Source: Bradyrhizobium sp. Arg816 (GTDB lineage: Bacteria; Pseudomonadota; Alphaproteobacteria; Rhizobiales; Xanthobacteraceae). Taken from it: 64,000 nt of DNA. The translations under genes and the position numbers were made by a program. Below the pieces are notes generated by a model. That model saw only the letters and a list, made by a program, of their open reading frames with translations. It made no database searches and was not told the origin of the DNA. The stretch spans positions 61,227 through 125,226 of the forward strand of contig NZ_JAPRAQ010000027.1 of NCBI RefSeq assembly GCF_029989365.1, written 5' to 3'. This document shows positions 32,645 to 41,344 of this stretch, piece by piece. Within the stretch, counting starts at the first letter, position 1. Every line of letters starts with the position of its first letter.

Positions 32645-34195
32645 CTACTCTGCGGCGCCCTTGACGTCGGCCGCCGGCGGCGCGTAGGCCGCCTCCAGCG
32701 CGGCAAACTCCTCCGGCAGCATGTCGCACATCACCTGCACGTGCGGAATGATGTTGGCGCCGACGATGAAGCCGAAGTCGAGCTGGTCGCGATAGCTCTG
32801 CACGGTGATGTTGAGCGCCTGCCCATGCGTCGAGATCGACACCGGGAAGATGTGCAACAGCTCCGCGCCGGCGGCATAGAGCGTCTGCCGCGGCCCCGGC
32901 ACGTTGGACACCGTGATGTTGGCCGCCGGCGGCAGCACGTCCGACAGGTTCGAGCGGCTGTAGAGCAGCGCCAGAACCTGCACCATCATCGGCGCACCCA
33001 GCATCGAGATGTTGGAAATCTGCGGCATCAGGGCCCGCAACGGATGCGACATCTCCTTGGACTTGGTCGACTGCGCGATGATCGCCTCCAGCCGCGCCTT
33101 GGGATCGTCGATATTGGTCGCGATCGAGCAGATCATGCCGAACACCTGGTTGTTGGCCTCGGTGTTGCCTTCCTCGCGCAGCGAGATCGGCACGGCGGCG
33201 GTCAGCGATTTCGCCGGCAGCGTGCCATATTGCTGGAGGTAGCGCCGGACCACGCCGGAGGCGAGCGCCAGCACCACGTCGTTGAGCTTGCCGCCGGCCT
33301 GCTTGGCGAGCGCCTTTGAACGCGACAGCGAGATCGAGACGCCGGCAAAGCTGCGTTCCGAGGAAATCGTCTTGTTCAGCATGGTCGGCGGCGACACCAT
33401 GCTGGCGAGGCTTTCCCGGGATTTCGGATCGGAGATTTTGCCGAGCACGTCGGAGACGCTCTTGACCATGGTCGGGATGTTGCCGGCGAAGCGCACCGCG
33501 CTCTCGATCTGGTACATCGCATTGTCGAACAGGATCGAGCCGATGTCGCTCTTGCCGGTGCGCGGCAGTTGCAGGTTCTTCGCGGCCGCCGAGGCATCGA
33601 GCGGCTGGTTGAAGAGCTGCTGATAGGAATCGAGCAGGTTGGCGGCGATGTCGCGCGGCTCCTGTCCGGGCTTAGCTCCCGCCGTCGGCGGATCGACCTT
33701 CCGGGGGGTGGGCGAGATATCGTAGATCATGTTGGTCAGCGCCGCCCCGGCGCCGCCGTCGATGGCGGCATGGTGCATCTTGGAATAGAGCCCGACCTCG
33801 TTGTCCTTCATGCCTTCGAACACGTAGAACTCCCAGAGCGGCCGGGCGCGGTTCAAGAGCTTGGCGTGCATCCAGCCGACGATGCGCTCGAGCGTGGCGC
33901 GGTCGCGCGGCTGCGGCAGGCTGGCACGGAAGATGTGGCGGTCGATGTCGAACTGGTCGTCCTCGACCCAGGAGGGATGATCGATATCGAGCGGCGCCTT
34001 CTCCAGCCGCGCCTTCAGGATCGGCGCGATGTGCAGGCGCGAGACGATCATCGCCTTGAAGTCTTCGAAGAAGTCGCCCTTGTAGTCGTCAGGCAGGCGA
34101 AAAATCGCCATGCTGCCGACATGCATCGGCATCTCCGGCGTTTCCAGATAGAGAAATGATGCGTCCAGCGACGACAGCTTCTTACCGTCAGCCAT
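32645..34195 (-). CDS. Wax ester synthase/acyl-CoA:diacylglycerol acyltransferase (WS/DGAT)
   Basis: A 516-residue acyltransferase for neutral lipid synthesis. The catalytic motif HHAAIDG is at 141-147, and the N-terminal SSLDASFLYLE, the PLWEFYVFEG stretch and the later KLNDVVLALASGVVRRYL (ND motif) are all family marks. It would make wax esters or triacylglycerols, or other acyl esters, from acyl-CoA. GGAGGGAAC precedes the ATG at 34195; a longer frame to 34285 overlaps the next gene and is rejected. It sits between two alpha/beta hydrolases on the same strand, suggesting an acyl-ester synthesis and turnover operon. Confidence 0.93.
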   Translation of the reverse strand: MADGKKLSSLDASFLYLETPEMPMHVGSMAIFRLPDDYKGDFFEDFKAMIVSRLHIAPILKARLEKAPLDIDHPSWVEDDQFDIDRHIFRASLPQPRDRATLERIVGWMHAKLLNRARPLWEFYVFEGMKDNEVGLYSKMHHAAIDGGAGAALTNMIYDISPTPRKVDPPTAGAKPGQEPRDIAANLLDSYQQLFNQPLDASAAAKNLQLPRTGKSDIGSILFDNAMYQIESAVRFAGNIPTMVKSVSDVLGKISDPKSRESLASMVSPPTMLNKTISSERSFAGVSISLSRSKALAKQAGGKLNDVVLALASGVVRRYLQQYGTLPAKSLTAAVPISLREEGNTEANNQVFGMICSIATNIDDPKARLEAIIAQSTKSKEMSHPLRALMPQISNISMLGAPMMVQVLALLYSRSNLSDVLPPAANITVSNVPGPRQTLYAAGAELLHIFPVSISTHGQALNITVQSYRDQLDFGFIVGANIIPHVQVMCDMLPEEFAALEAAYAPPAADVKGAAE

Positions 34196-34241
34196 AGTTC
34201 CCTCCGCTAATTTTGACGGGCGCCTTTGCCGGCGCTTCTCG

Positions 34242-35042
34242 TCAGGCCGATACTGCCCGTTCCGGCGGGGCATATGCAATGGCAAACGGCCCAGCCCGGT
34301 CGAACGGCCAGAATTCCCCCTCCGGTTGCGACAGGCGGTCCGCCACGGCCCACAGCGCCGCGGGGTTCACGCCGAGCCCGATATGGCTCGCCAGGTGAAC
34401 CTCGATGTTCTCGGCGCGGTCGGAGGGGCGCAACAAGCAGGTTCGCCAGTTCACGACACCGTCGGCGCGCGAATAGATCGACGTCGCCGGCATCGGCAGA
34501 TCGCCGGCGATCGCCTCGCGCAGTTCGGCAAAATCCTCGACACGATCGCCGGACAACGCTTCGTAGAGCCGCGTGGCGTTGGTCGCCCGCACGTCGTTGG
34601 CAAACGGGCTGCCGAGCGTGACGACGTAACGGACCATCTCGGGCGCCTGGAGCGCGAGATCGCGGGCGTAGACGCCGCCGAGACTCCAACCGACCAGGCT
34701 GACCTTGCGTCCGCTCGTGGCGTGGATTTCGGCAAGGCGCGTGCGCAAGGCCTCCCTCATCCGCCCCAGCCCACCGAGATTGCGCCCCATCCGCCAGGCA
34801 TGCGCCTCATAGCCGAGCTCGCTGAGATAGCGCCGCATCGGCACCATGGAGAGATCGCTGGCGAGAAAGCCCGGCAGCGCCAGCACCGGATGGCCGTCGC
34901 CTCTGGGTGCGCGCATCAGGAGCGGCGACAGCATCAGGCTGGCGTTGAATTCGAAAAGTCCACGGGCTTCGGCCAGCAGCAGGCCGAGGCTCGGCGGACG
35001 AAGCCGGCCCGACGCCTGCGGCTCGTCCGGCCCGGGCGACAT
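34242..35042 (-). CDS. Alpha/beta hydrolase (lipase-like), paralogue 2
   Basis: A 266-residue hydrolase with the elbow VGWSLGGVYARDLA, the early strand GHPVLALPGFLASD and the acid candidate IYSRADGVV. It shares its whole layout with the gene at 21317-22087. It lies 46 bases upstream of the WS/DGAT gene and immediately follows the DUF6489 gene. The pairing with an acyltransferase makes a lipase or acyl-ester hydrolase role reasonable but unproven. The ATG at 35042 overlaps the region just after the DUF6489 stop. Confidence 0.83.
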   Translation of the reverse strand: MSPGPDEPQASGRLRPPSLGLLLAEARGLFEFNASLMLSPLLMRAPRGDGHPVLALPGFLASDLSMVPMRRYLSELGYEAHAWRMGRNLGGLGRMREALRTRLAEIHATSGRKVSLVGWSLGGVYARDLALQAPEMVRYVVTLGSPFANDVRATNATRLYEALSGDRVEDFAELREAIAGDLPMPATSIYSRADGVVNWRTCLLRPSDRAENIEVHLASHIGLGVNPAALWAVADRLSQPEGEFWPFDRAGPFAIAYAPPERAVSA

Positions 35043-35300
35043 TTATTTCTTCTTGTCGCCGCTGCGCGGGCTGCCGAGACCGGCCATGGTGACGAACATG
35101 TCCTGAAACCGCTCGGCGATCTTGGGATCGAAGGTGAACCAGCTCTGGATCAGCGATTCCGGCGAGACTTTCTCGATATTGCTCAAAACCTGCTGCTGCA
35201 GCTTGTCCATCACCGCCGTCTGCATCGGCGACACGTCGGGCAAACCGAAGAACTGGCGGGCCTCGAGGGGGGTACAGTCGATTTCGATGTTAACTTTCAT
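35043..35300 (-). CDS. DUF6489-type small protein
   Basis: An 85-residue protein, with a start at 35300 preceded by GGAGGGGAC. The sequence KVNIEIDCTPLEARQFFGLP followed by a helical stretch and a PESLIQSWF motif matches small alphaproteobacterial DUF6489 proteins; it ends in a Lys-rich tail. The function is unknown. It is the first gene of the minus-strand group with hydrolase 2 and WS/DGAT. A longer frame to 35531 runs into the divergent promoter region and is not supported. Confidence 0.75.
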   Translation of the reverse strand: MKVNIEIDCTPLEARQFFGLPDVSPMQTAVMDKLQQQVLSNIEKVSPESLIQSWFTFDPKIAERFQDMFVTMAGLGSPRSGDKKK

Positions 35301-35593
35301 GTCCCCTCCAGATGAGATTCGAGCGGCCTGTCGCAGTATCACCGCGAGACGGTGTGCAACGCAAGCGACCTGAGACAGGTGGCCGGGCACCGGCCTCCAC
35401 GATCGGCAGATATGGTCAATCAAAATCCGCCTCGCGGTCCGATTGTCGGTCAGCATTGCTGCACAGCGGCGCAACTTGGCGCGTTCCTTGCTGGAATGGC
35501 GCTTGCACGGGTCGAGAACTCTGGGCAACATGGTTCAACCGCCCGCCGAACAATCAAAAAATCACCGGCGCGGCAGAGTGGAGAGGGTCAAGA
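35301..35593. other. Divergent intergenic region upstream of the peptide transporter locus
   Basis: A 293-base gap between the DUF6489 start and the first binding-protein gene. In-frame extensions from both sides exist but show no family similarity and have no ribosome sites. I see no strong promoter consensus or palindrome. It must contain the promoter for the twelve-gene plus-strand run. Confidence 0.5.
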
Positions 35594-37189
35594 ATGTCAG
35601 TCGGTCGAAGTCTGTTTGCGGCGACGCTCGCCGGTACGCTTGCGTTGACGGTCTCGTCGGCGTCGAGCCAGACGCTACGCTATGCCAACCAGGGTGACCT
35701 GAAGTCGCTCGATCCCTATACCCTCAACGAGAGCACCACTCACGCCCATCTCGGTCACGTCTATCAAGGCCTCACCGCGCGCGACAAGAACCTCAAGATC
35801 ATCCCGGCGCTGGCGGAGAGCTGGGAAACTCCGGAGCCGACCCGCTGGCGCTTCCATTTGCGCAAGGGCGTGAAGTTCCACAACGGCGACCCCTTCACCG
35901 CCGACGACGTGGTGTTCTCCGCAGATCGCGTCCGCAAGAAGGGGTCGAATATGCAGACCCGCCTTGCCCCCGACGTCAAGGTGGTCAAGGTCGACGACTA
36001 TACCGTCGATTTCGTCCTGCCCTCGCCCAATCCCATCCTGCATAACGCGTGGGATGTCTGGTACATCATGGACAAGAAATGGGCCGAGGAGAACAACGTC
36101 GTCGATCCGACGCCGGTGGCGGCGACCACGCCGAGCTACGCCTCGCTCCACGAGAACGGCACCGGTCCCTTCGTCATCGAGAGCCATCAGCCCGGCGTGA
36201 AGACCTTGTTCAAGGCCAATCCAAATTACTGGGGCAAGGTCGAAGGTAACCTGAAGGAGATCATCTTCACCCCGATCGCCTCCGACGCCACCCGCGTCGC
36301 CGCGCTGCTGTCGGGCGAAGTCGACGTCATCGAGCCGGTGCCGATCCAGGACATCTCCCGCGTCGATTCGAGCCCGAACGCCCAGGTGCTGAAGGGGGCG
36401 GAGCTGCGCACCATCTTCATCGGCTTCGATCAGGTCCGCGACGAGTTGCTCTACTCCAGCATCAAGGGCAAGAACCCATTCAAGGACATCCGCGTCCGCG
36501 AGGCCTTCTACAAGGCGATCGACATCGAGCTGATCAAGACGCGCGTGATGCGCGGGCTGGCGACGCCGTCGGCGTTGATGATCGCTCCGGAATTGTTCCT
36601 GCTGTCCAAGGAGTTCACCCGGCCGAAATTCGACCCTGATGGCGCCAAGAAGCTCCTGACCGAGGCCGGGTACCCCGACGGCTTCGAGGTCACCATGGAT
36701 TGCCCGAACGATCGTTACGTCAACGATGCCGCGATCTGCCAAGCCGTCGTCGGCATGCTCGCCCGCATCGGCGTCAAGATCAATCTGCTGGCGCAGCCGA
36801 AGGCGCAATACTTCGCCAAGGTGTTGAAGCAGGGCGGCTACCAGACCTCGTTCTACATGCTGGGCTGGACGCCGAGCACGATGGACTCCCACAACGTGCT
36901 CTATGACATTATGGGCTGCCGCGACGATGCGAAATCCTCGCGCGGTGAAGCCAATCTCGGCGGGTACTGCAACAAGGAGTTCGACGCCATCACCGACAAG
37001 GTGCTGGTCGAAACCGACACCGCCAAGCGCAACCAGCTGATCAAGCAGGCCTACGAGATCGGCAACAAGGACTGGTCCTACATCCCGCTGCACCAGCAGG
37101 CGCTGGCCTGGGGCGTATCGAAGAAGGTTAACCTGCCGCAGCGCGCCGACAATCTAGTCATGTTCCACTGGGCGACCAAGAAGGAATAG
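35594..37189 (+). CDS. Peptide-type ABC transporter substrate-binding protein (system 1)
   Basis: A 531-residue periplasmic protein of the DppA/OppA family. A Sec signal peptide ends near SASSQ (about residue 26). The family motifs TLRYANQGDLKSLDPYTL, LAESWETPEPTRWRFHLRKG and GVKFHNGDPFTADDVVFSAD are present. It binds short peptides or similar solutes. The ATG at 35594 follows AGAGGG; the longer frame from 35312 is spurious. It is the first gene of the locus and is followed by a hairpin that would lower expression of the permease genes. Confidence 0.93.
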   Translation: MSVGRSLFAATLAGTLALTVSSASSQTLRYANQGDLKSLDPYTLNESTTHAHLGHVYQGLTARDKNLKIIPALAESWETPEPTRWRFHLRKGVKFHNGDPFTADDVVFSADRVRKKGSNMQTRLAPDVKVVKVDDYTVDFVLPSPNPILHNAWDVWYIMDKKWAEENNVVDPTPVAATTPSYASLHENGTGPFVIESHQPGVKTLFKANPNYWGKVEGNLKEIIFTPIASDATRVAALLSGEVDVIEPVPIQDISRVDSSPNAQVLKGAELRTIFIGFDQVRDELLYSSIKGKNPFKDIRVREAFYKAIDIELIKTRVMRGLATPSALMIAPELFLLSKEFTRPKFDPDGAKKLLTEAGYPDGFEVTMDCPNDRYVNDAAICQAVVGMLARIGVKINLLAQPKAQYFAKVLKQGGYQTSFYMLGWTPSTMDSHNVLYDIMGCRDDAKSSRGEANLGGYCNKEFDAITDKVLVETDTAKRNQLIKQAYEIGNKDWSYIPLHQQALAWGVSKKVNLPQRADNLVMFHWATKKE

Positions 37190-37204
37190 CGTCGGTTGAA
37201 CACG

Positions 37205-37235
37205 AGGTCCCGGCAGCGTCAGGCTTCCGGGACCT
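37205..37235 (+). terminator. Hairpin between binding protein and permease genes (partial terminator)
   Basis: AGGTCCCGG (37205-37213) and CCGGGACCT (37227-37235) form a perfect 9-base stem, followed by TTCCTTTTCC. Such hairpins commonly make the binding protein more abundant than the downstream membrane subunits by partial termination or mRNA protection. Confidence 0.7.
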
Positions 37236-37293
37236 TTCCTTTTCCGGCTGACAACGGCGTCAGCCAAACGCACACCCAAGGACGGTGGAAGGC

Positions 37294-38274
37294 ATGCTCG
37301 CTTTCACTCTTCGCCGCGCCGTTCAGGCCATCGGCGTCATGTTCGCCGTCGGCATCATCGCGTTCTCGATGTTCCGCTTCGCCGGCGACCCGGTCAACCA
37401 GATCGTCTCGATCGATACGTCGGCGGCCGAACGCGAAGCCGTGCGCAAATCGCTCGGCCTCGATGATCCCGTACCGGTGCAGTTCGTCCGCTATTTCGGC
37501 AACGCCGCGCAGTTCAAATTCGGCGTCTCCTATCAATTCCGCCAGCCGGTCTCGGCGCTGTTGATGGAGCGCATGCCGGCGACGCTGGAACTTGCGATCT
37601 GCGCGACCGTATTCGCAATGGTGTTCGGCATCCTGATGGGCGTCTATTCGGCGCTTAAGCGCGACACCGTGCTCGCCAAATTATTCCAGGCGGTTTCGCT
37701 GATCGGCATCTCGTTGCCGACTTTCCTGATCGGCATTCTCCTGATCTATCTGTTCGCGGTGACATTGGGCTGGTTGCCCTCATTCGGTCGCGGCGAGGTG
37801 GTCAAGCTCGGCTGGTGGACGACGGGGCTGCTCACGCTGTCGGGCCTGAAGGCGCTGATCATGCCCTCGATCACGCTCGGCCTGTTCCAGATGACCCTGA
37901 TCATGCGGCTGGTGCGCGCGGAGATGCTGGAAGTGCTTCGGACCGACTATATTCGCTTCGCTCGGGCCCGCGGGCTGACCACCCGCGCCGTCCATTTCGG
38001 CCACGCGCTGAAGAACACGCTCATTCCCGTCATCACGGTGGCCGGACTGCAGTTTGGCTCGGTTATTGCATTTTCGATCATCACCGAAACTGTATTCCAA
38101 TGGCCCGGCATGGGACTTCTGTTCGTGCAGGCCGTGCAAAACGTCGATATCCCGATTATGGCCGCCTACCTGCTGATGGTCTCTCTGATTTTCGTCACCA
38201 TCAATCTGGTGGTCGACATCCTCTACACCGTGGTCGATCCGCGCCTGCGCTCGACCATCGGCCGCGCCGCATAA
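37294..38274 (+). CDS. Peptide ABC transporter permease, DppB-type (system 1)
   Basis: A 326-residue inner-membrane permease with six expected helices. The first helix is MLAFTLRRAVQAIGVMFAVG, and the region after RSLGLDDPVPVQ-type sequence (KSLGLDDPVPVQF) is a DppB mark. The EAA loop is ARARGLTTRAVHFGHALKNT. I chose ATG 37294 because CAAGG lies at suitable distance; a GTG at 37285 is too close to the ribosome site. It is followed 10 bases later by the DppC-type gene. Confidence 0.93.
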   Translation: MLAFTLRRAVQAIGVMFAVGIIAFSMFRFAGDPVNQIVSIDTSAAEREAVRKSLGLDDPVPVQFVRYFGNAAQFKFGVSYQFRQPVSALLMERMPATLELAICATVFAMVFGILMGVYSALKRDTVLAKLFQAVSLIGISLPTFLIGILLIYLFAVTLGWLPSFGRGEVVKLGWWTTGLLTLSGLKALIMPSITLGLFQMTLIMRLVRAEMLEVLRTDYIRFARARGLTTRAVHFGHALKNTLIPVITVAGLQFGSVIAFSIITETVFQWPGMGLLFVQAVQNVDIPIMAAYLLMVSLIFVTINLVVDILYTVVDPRLRSTIGRAA

Positions 38275-38284
38275 GGCAGCCTCA

Positions 38285-39256
38285 ATGTCCGATGCAGTCG
38301 CCTCAAATTCCGACAAGCAGAGCACGCTGCCGACGCATGCCGCCCGCAGCTGGCTCAGTCGCGCGCTCGACAGTGACATCTTCTATTCGTTCCGCCGCTC
38401 CAAGCTGACCATGGTGGCGGCGGCCATTACCGTGCTGTTCTTCCTGCTCGCGATCTTTGCATCCGCGCTTGCGGTGCAGAACCCGTTCGATCCGGCGCAG
38501 CTGCAATTGATGAACTCGCGGATCTCACCGCTCTGGACCGCCGACGGCCAGAGTCCGTTCCTGCTCGGCACCGACGAGCAGGGCCGCGACGTGTTCTCCG
38601 CCATCCTCTATGGCTTGCGCATCTCGCTCGCCGTCGGCGTCGCCGGCGTGGTCTTCGCCGGCGCGCTCGGAATCGCGCTCGGCCTGATCGCCGGCTATTT
38701 CGGGGGCGCGGTCGACGGCGTGATCATGCGGATCGCCGACGTGCAGCTCACCTTCCCGGCCATTCTGATCGCGCTACTGGTCAACGGCATCGCGAAATCG
38801 ATCCTCGGCAACCGGCTGGATGCCAACAGCATGCTGGTGGTGCTGGTGATCTCGATCGGGCTCAGTTTCTGGGTCGGATATGCCCGGACGGTACGCGGTT
38901 CCGTGATGGTCGAGAAGAACAAGGACTACGTGGCCGCAGCGCAGCTGATCGGCCTGCCCGCGCCGAAGATCATGCTGCGGCACGTGCTGCCCAACACGAT
39001 GGGACCGATCCTGGTCATCGCCACCATCAACCTCGCACTCGCCATCATCACCGAGGCGACGCTGTCGTTCCTCGGCGTCGGCCTGCCCGACACGATGCCG
39101 TCGCTCGGCACGCTGATCCGGATCGGCAACAATTACCTCTTCGCCGGCGAATGGTGGATCGTCGCCTTCCCCGGACTCGCGCTTGCCGCGCTGATCCTGT
39201 CGATCAACCTGCTCGGCGACTGGCTGCGCGATGCGCTGAACCCGAAACTTCGATGA
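38285..39256 (+). CDS. Peptide ABC transporter permease, DppC-type (system 1)
   Basis: A 323-residue permease. It has the N-terminal segment typical of DppC/OppC, the LLGTDEQGRDVFSAILYG signature, and the EAA loop AAQLIGLPAPKIMLRHVLPN. A hydrophobic C-terminal helix ends in LLGDWLRDALNPKLR, the standard DppC tail. It pairs with the preceding permease. Confidence 0.93.
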   Translation: MSDAVASNSDKQSTLPTHAARSWLSRALDSDIFYSFRRSKLTMVAAAITVLFFLLAIFASALAVQNPFDPAQLQLMNSRISPLWTADGQSPFLLGTDEQGRDVFSAILYGLRISLAVGVAGVVFAGALGIALGLIAGYFGGAVDGVIMRIADVQLTFPAILIALLVNGIAKSILGNRLDANSMLVVLVISIGLSFWVGYARTVRGSVMVEKNKDYVAAAQLIGLPAPKIMLRHVLPNTMGPILVIATINLALAIITEATLSFLGVGLPDTMPSLGTLIRIGNNYLFAGEWWIVAFPGLALAALILSINLLGDWLRDALNPKLR

Positions 39257-39284
39257 GCAAAGCTTCGATGAAAACGCCTCGCCC

Positions 39285-40271
39285 ATGACCGAACCCGTAC
39301 TCTCCGTGCGCAATCTCCAGGTCGAGTTCGCCTCCCGCCGCGGCACGCTGCGCGCGATCGACGGCGTCTCGTTCGACATCGCCAAGGGCGAGGTGCTCGG
39401 CGTGGTCGGCGAATCCGGCGCCGGCAAGTCCGTCACCGGCCTGGCGGTGATCGGCCTGATCGATCCGCCCGGCCGCATCGCCGGCGGCGAGATTCGTCTC
39501 GCCGGCCAGCGCATCGACAATCTGCCCGCCGAGGAGATACGCCGCATCCGGGGAAAACGGATCGGCATGATCTTCCAGGATCCCCTCACCTCGCTCAATC
39601 CGCTCTACCGCGTCGGCGACCAGATCATCGAGACGATCAAAACCCACCTGAACCTGTCCGAGACGGCCGCGCGCCGCCGCGCCATCGACCTGCTCGCCGA
39701 AGTCGGCATTCCCGCACCGGAAAAGCGCATCGACGGCTATCCCCACGAATTCTCCGGCGGTATGCGCCAGCGCGTCGTGATTGCGCTGGCGATCTGCGCC
39801 GAGCCAGAGCTGATCATCGCGGACGAGCCAACCACCGCGCTCGATGTCTCCGTGCAGGCCCAGATCATCTCGCTGATCAAGCGGCTCGGCCGCGACCACG
39901 GCACCGCCGTGATGTTGGTGACCCACGACATGGGCGTGATCGCGGAGACCTCCGATCGCGTCGCGGTGATGTATGCCGGCCGCGTCGCCGAGATCGGCCC
40001 GGTCCAGGACGTTGTCAGGAATCCGCTGCACCCTTACGCCAAGGGCCTGATGGGCGCGATTCCGACGCTTGCCGGGGACGACAAGCGCCTGGTGCAGATC
40101 CCCGGCTCCATGCCGCGCCTGTCGGCGATCCCGCGCGGCTGCTCGTTCAATCCGCGCTGCGCCTTCGCCTTCGATCGCTGCCGGGTTGAACGGCCGGAGC
40201 CACTATCGCGCGGCACACAGTCCGTTGCCTGCCATCTCTACGACACCGTGCCTGCGGAGAGCGCGGCATGA
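39285..40271 (+). CDS. Peptide ABC transporter ATPase, DppD-type (system 1)
   Basis: A 328-residue ATPase. Walker A is GESGAGKS, the signature is SGGMRQR, and Walker B is LIIADEPTTALD. The C-terminal oligopeptide-transporter extension has the cysteine-rich motif (GCSFNPRCAFAFDRC) that can bind an iron-sulfur cluster in some members. It overlaps the next ATPase gene by ATGA. Confidence 0.94.
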   Translation: MTEPVLSVRNLQVEFASRRGTLRAIDGVSFDIAKGEVLGVVGESGAGKSVTGLAVIGLIDPPGRIAGGEIRLAGQRIDNLPAEEIRRIRGKRIGMIFQDPLTSLNPLYRVGDQIIETIKTHLNLSETAARRRAIDLLAEVGIPAPEKRIDGYPHEFSGGMRQRVVIALAICAEPELIIADEPTTALDVSVQAQIISLIKRLGRDHGTAVMLVTHDMGVIAETSDRVAVMYAGRVAEIGPVQDVVRNPLHPYAKGLMGAIPTLAGDDKRLVQIPGSMPRLSAIPRGCSFNPRCAFAFDRCRVERPEPLSRGTQSVACHLYDTVPAESAA

Positions 40272-41257
40272 GCACGCCTTTCGTCCAGGCCACAAATCTG
40301 CGCCGCGTCTTCGACGTCTCAAAACCCTGGCTCAACCGCATACTCGAAGGCGGGCATCTCGAATATCTCAAGGCTGTCGATCACGTTAGCTTCGACATCA
40401 GGAAGGGCGAGACCTTTGCGCTGGTCGGCGAGTCCGGCTCGGGCAAGACCACGGTGGCGCGGATGGTCGTCGGCCTGCTGCCGCCGAGTTCCGGCAACGT
40501 GCTGATCGACGGCGTTTCGATGACCGATCCGCGGCAGGCGCAGGCGCGCCGGAAGCTGCGCCGCCGCATCCAGATGATCTTCCAGGACCCCTATGCGAGC
40601 CTGAACCCGCGCTTCCGGGTCGATGCCATCATCTCCGAGCCGATCCGCGCTTTCGACCTGATCCAGGGTGAGCGCGATATCCAGGCGCGCGTCGGCGAAC
40701 TGCTCAGCCTTGTCGGGCTGCATCCCGACGACCGGTTGAAATTTCCACACGAATTCTCCGGCGGCCAGCGTCAGCGTATCGCGATCGCGCGAGCGCTCGC
40801 CTCCGATGCGGAGTTCATCGTCTGCGACGAGCCGACCTCGGCGCTCGACGTCTCCGTGCAGGCGCAGATCCTGAACCTGATGCGCGACCTCCAGGATAAA
40901 TTCGGCCTGACCTACATGTTCATCAGCCACAACCTCGCCGTGGTCCGCCACATGGCGAGCCGCGTCGGCGTGATGTATCTCGGCCGCATCGTCGAGATCG
41001 CGGAGGGACGCGAGCTGTTCGCCCGACCGCGCATGCCCTATACCAAGATGCTGCTGGGCGCCGTGCCCGATCTCGCAATGTCGGGCCGCCAGCGTATTCC
41101 GGTGAAGGGCGAGATCCCGAATCCGATCCATCCGCCGCCCGGCTGCGCCTTCAATCCGCGCTGCCCGCTGGCATTCGATCTCTGCCGCAAGGAAGCCCCC
41201 GAACTGATCGCAGGCGTCGCCTGCCATGCGGTGAACACCGCGCCGGTCCCGGCGTGA
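40268..41257 (+). CDS. Peptide ABC transporter ATPase, DppF-type (system 1)
   Basis: A 329-residue ATPase. Walker A is GESGSGKT, the signature SGGQRQR and Walker B FIVCDEPTSALD. The C-terminal motif GCAFNPRCPLAFDLC matches its partner. It completes importer 1 (binding protein, two permeases, two ATPases). An 87-base gap precedes the GGT-like gene. Confidence 0.94.
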   Translation: MSTPFVQATNLRRVFDVSKPWLNRILEGGHLEYLKAVDHVSFDIRKGETFALVGESGSGKTTVARMVVGLLPPSSGNVLIDGVSMTDPRQAQARRKLRRRIQMIFQDPYASLNPRFRVDAIISEPIRAFDLIQGERDIQARVGELLSLVGLHPDDRLKFPHEFSGGQRQRIAIARALASDAEFIVCDEPTSALDVSVQAQILNLMRDLQDKFGLTYMFISHNLAVVRHMASRVGVMYLGRIVEIAEGRELFARPRMPYTKMLLGAVPDLAMSGRQRIPVKGEIPNPIHPPPGCAFNPRCPLAFDLCRKEAPELIAGVACHAVNTAPVPA

Positions 41258-41344
41258 CGCGCGCGTGCCATGCGGTCCACGCATTGGCGGCACGGCATTG
41301 CCTGTGATCAATTGCGCGCGCGACAAATAAGGTAGCGAAATCCC

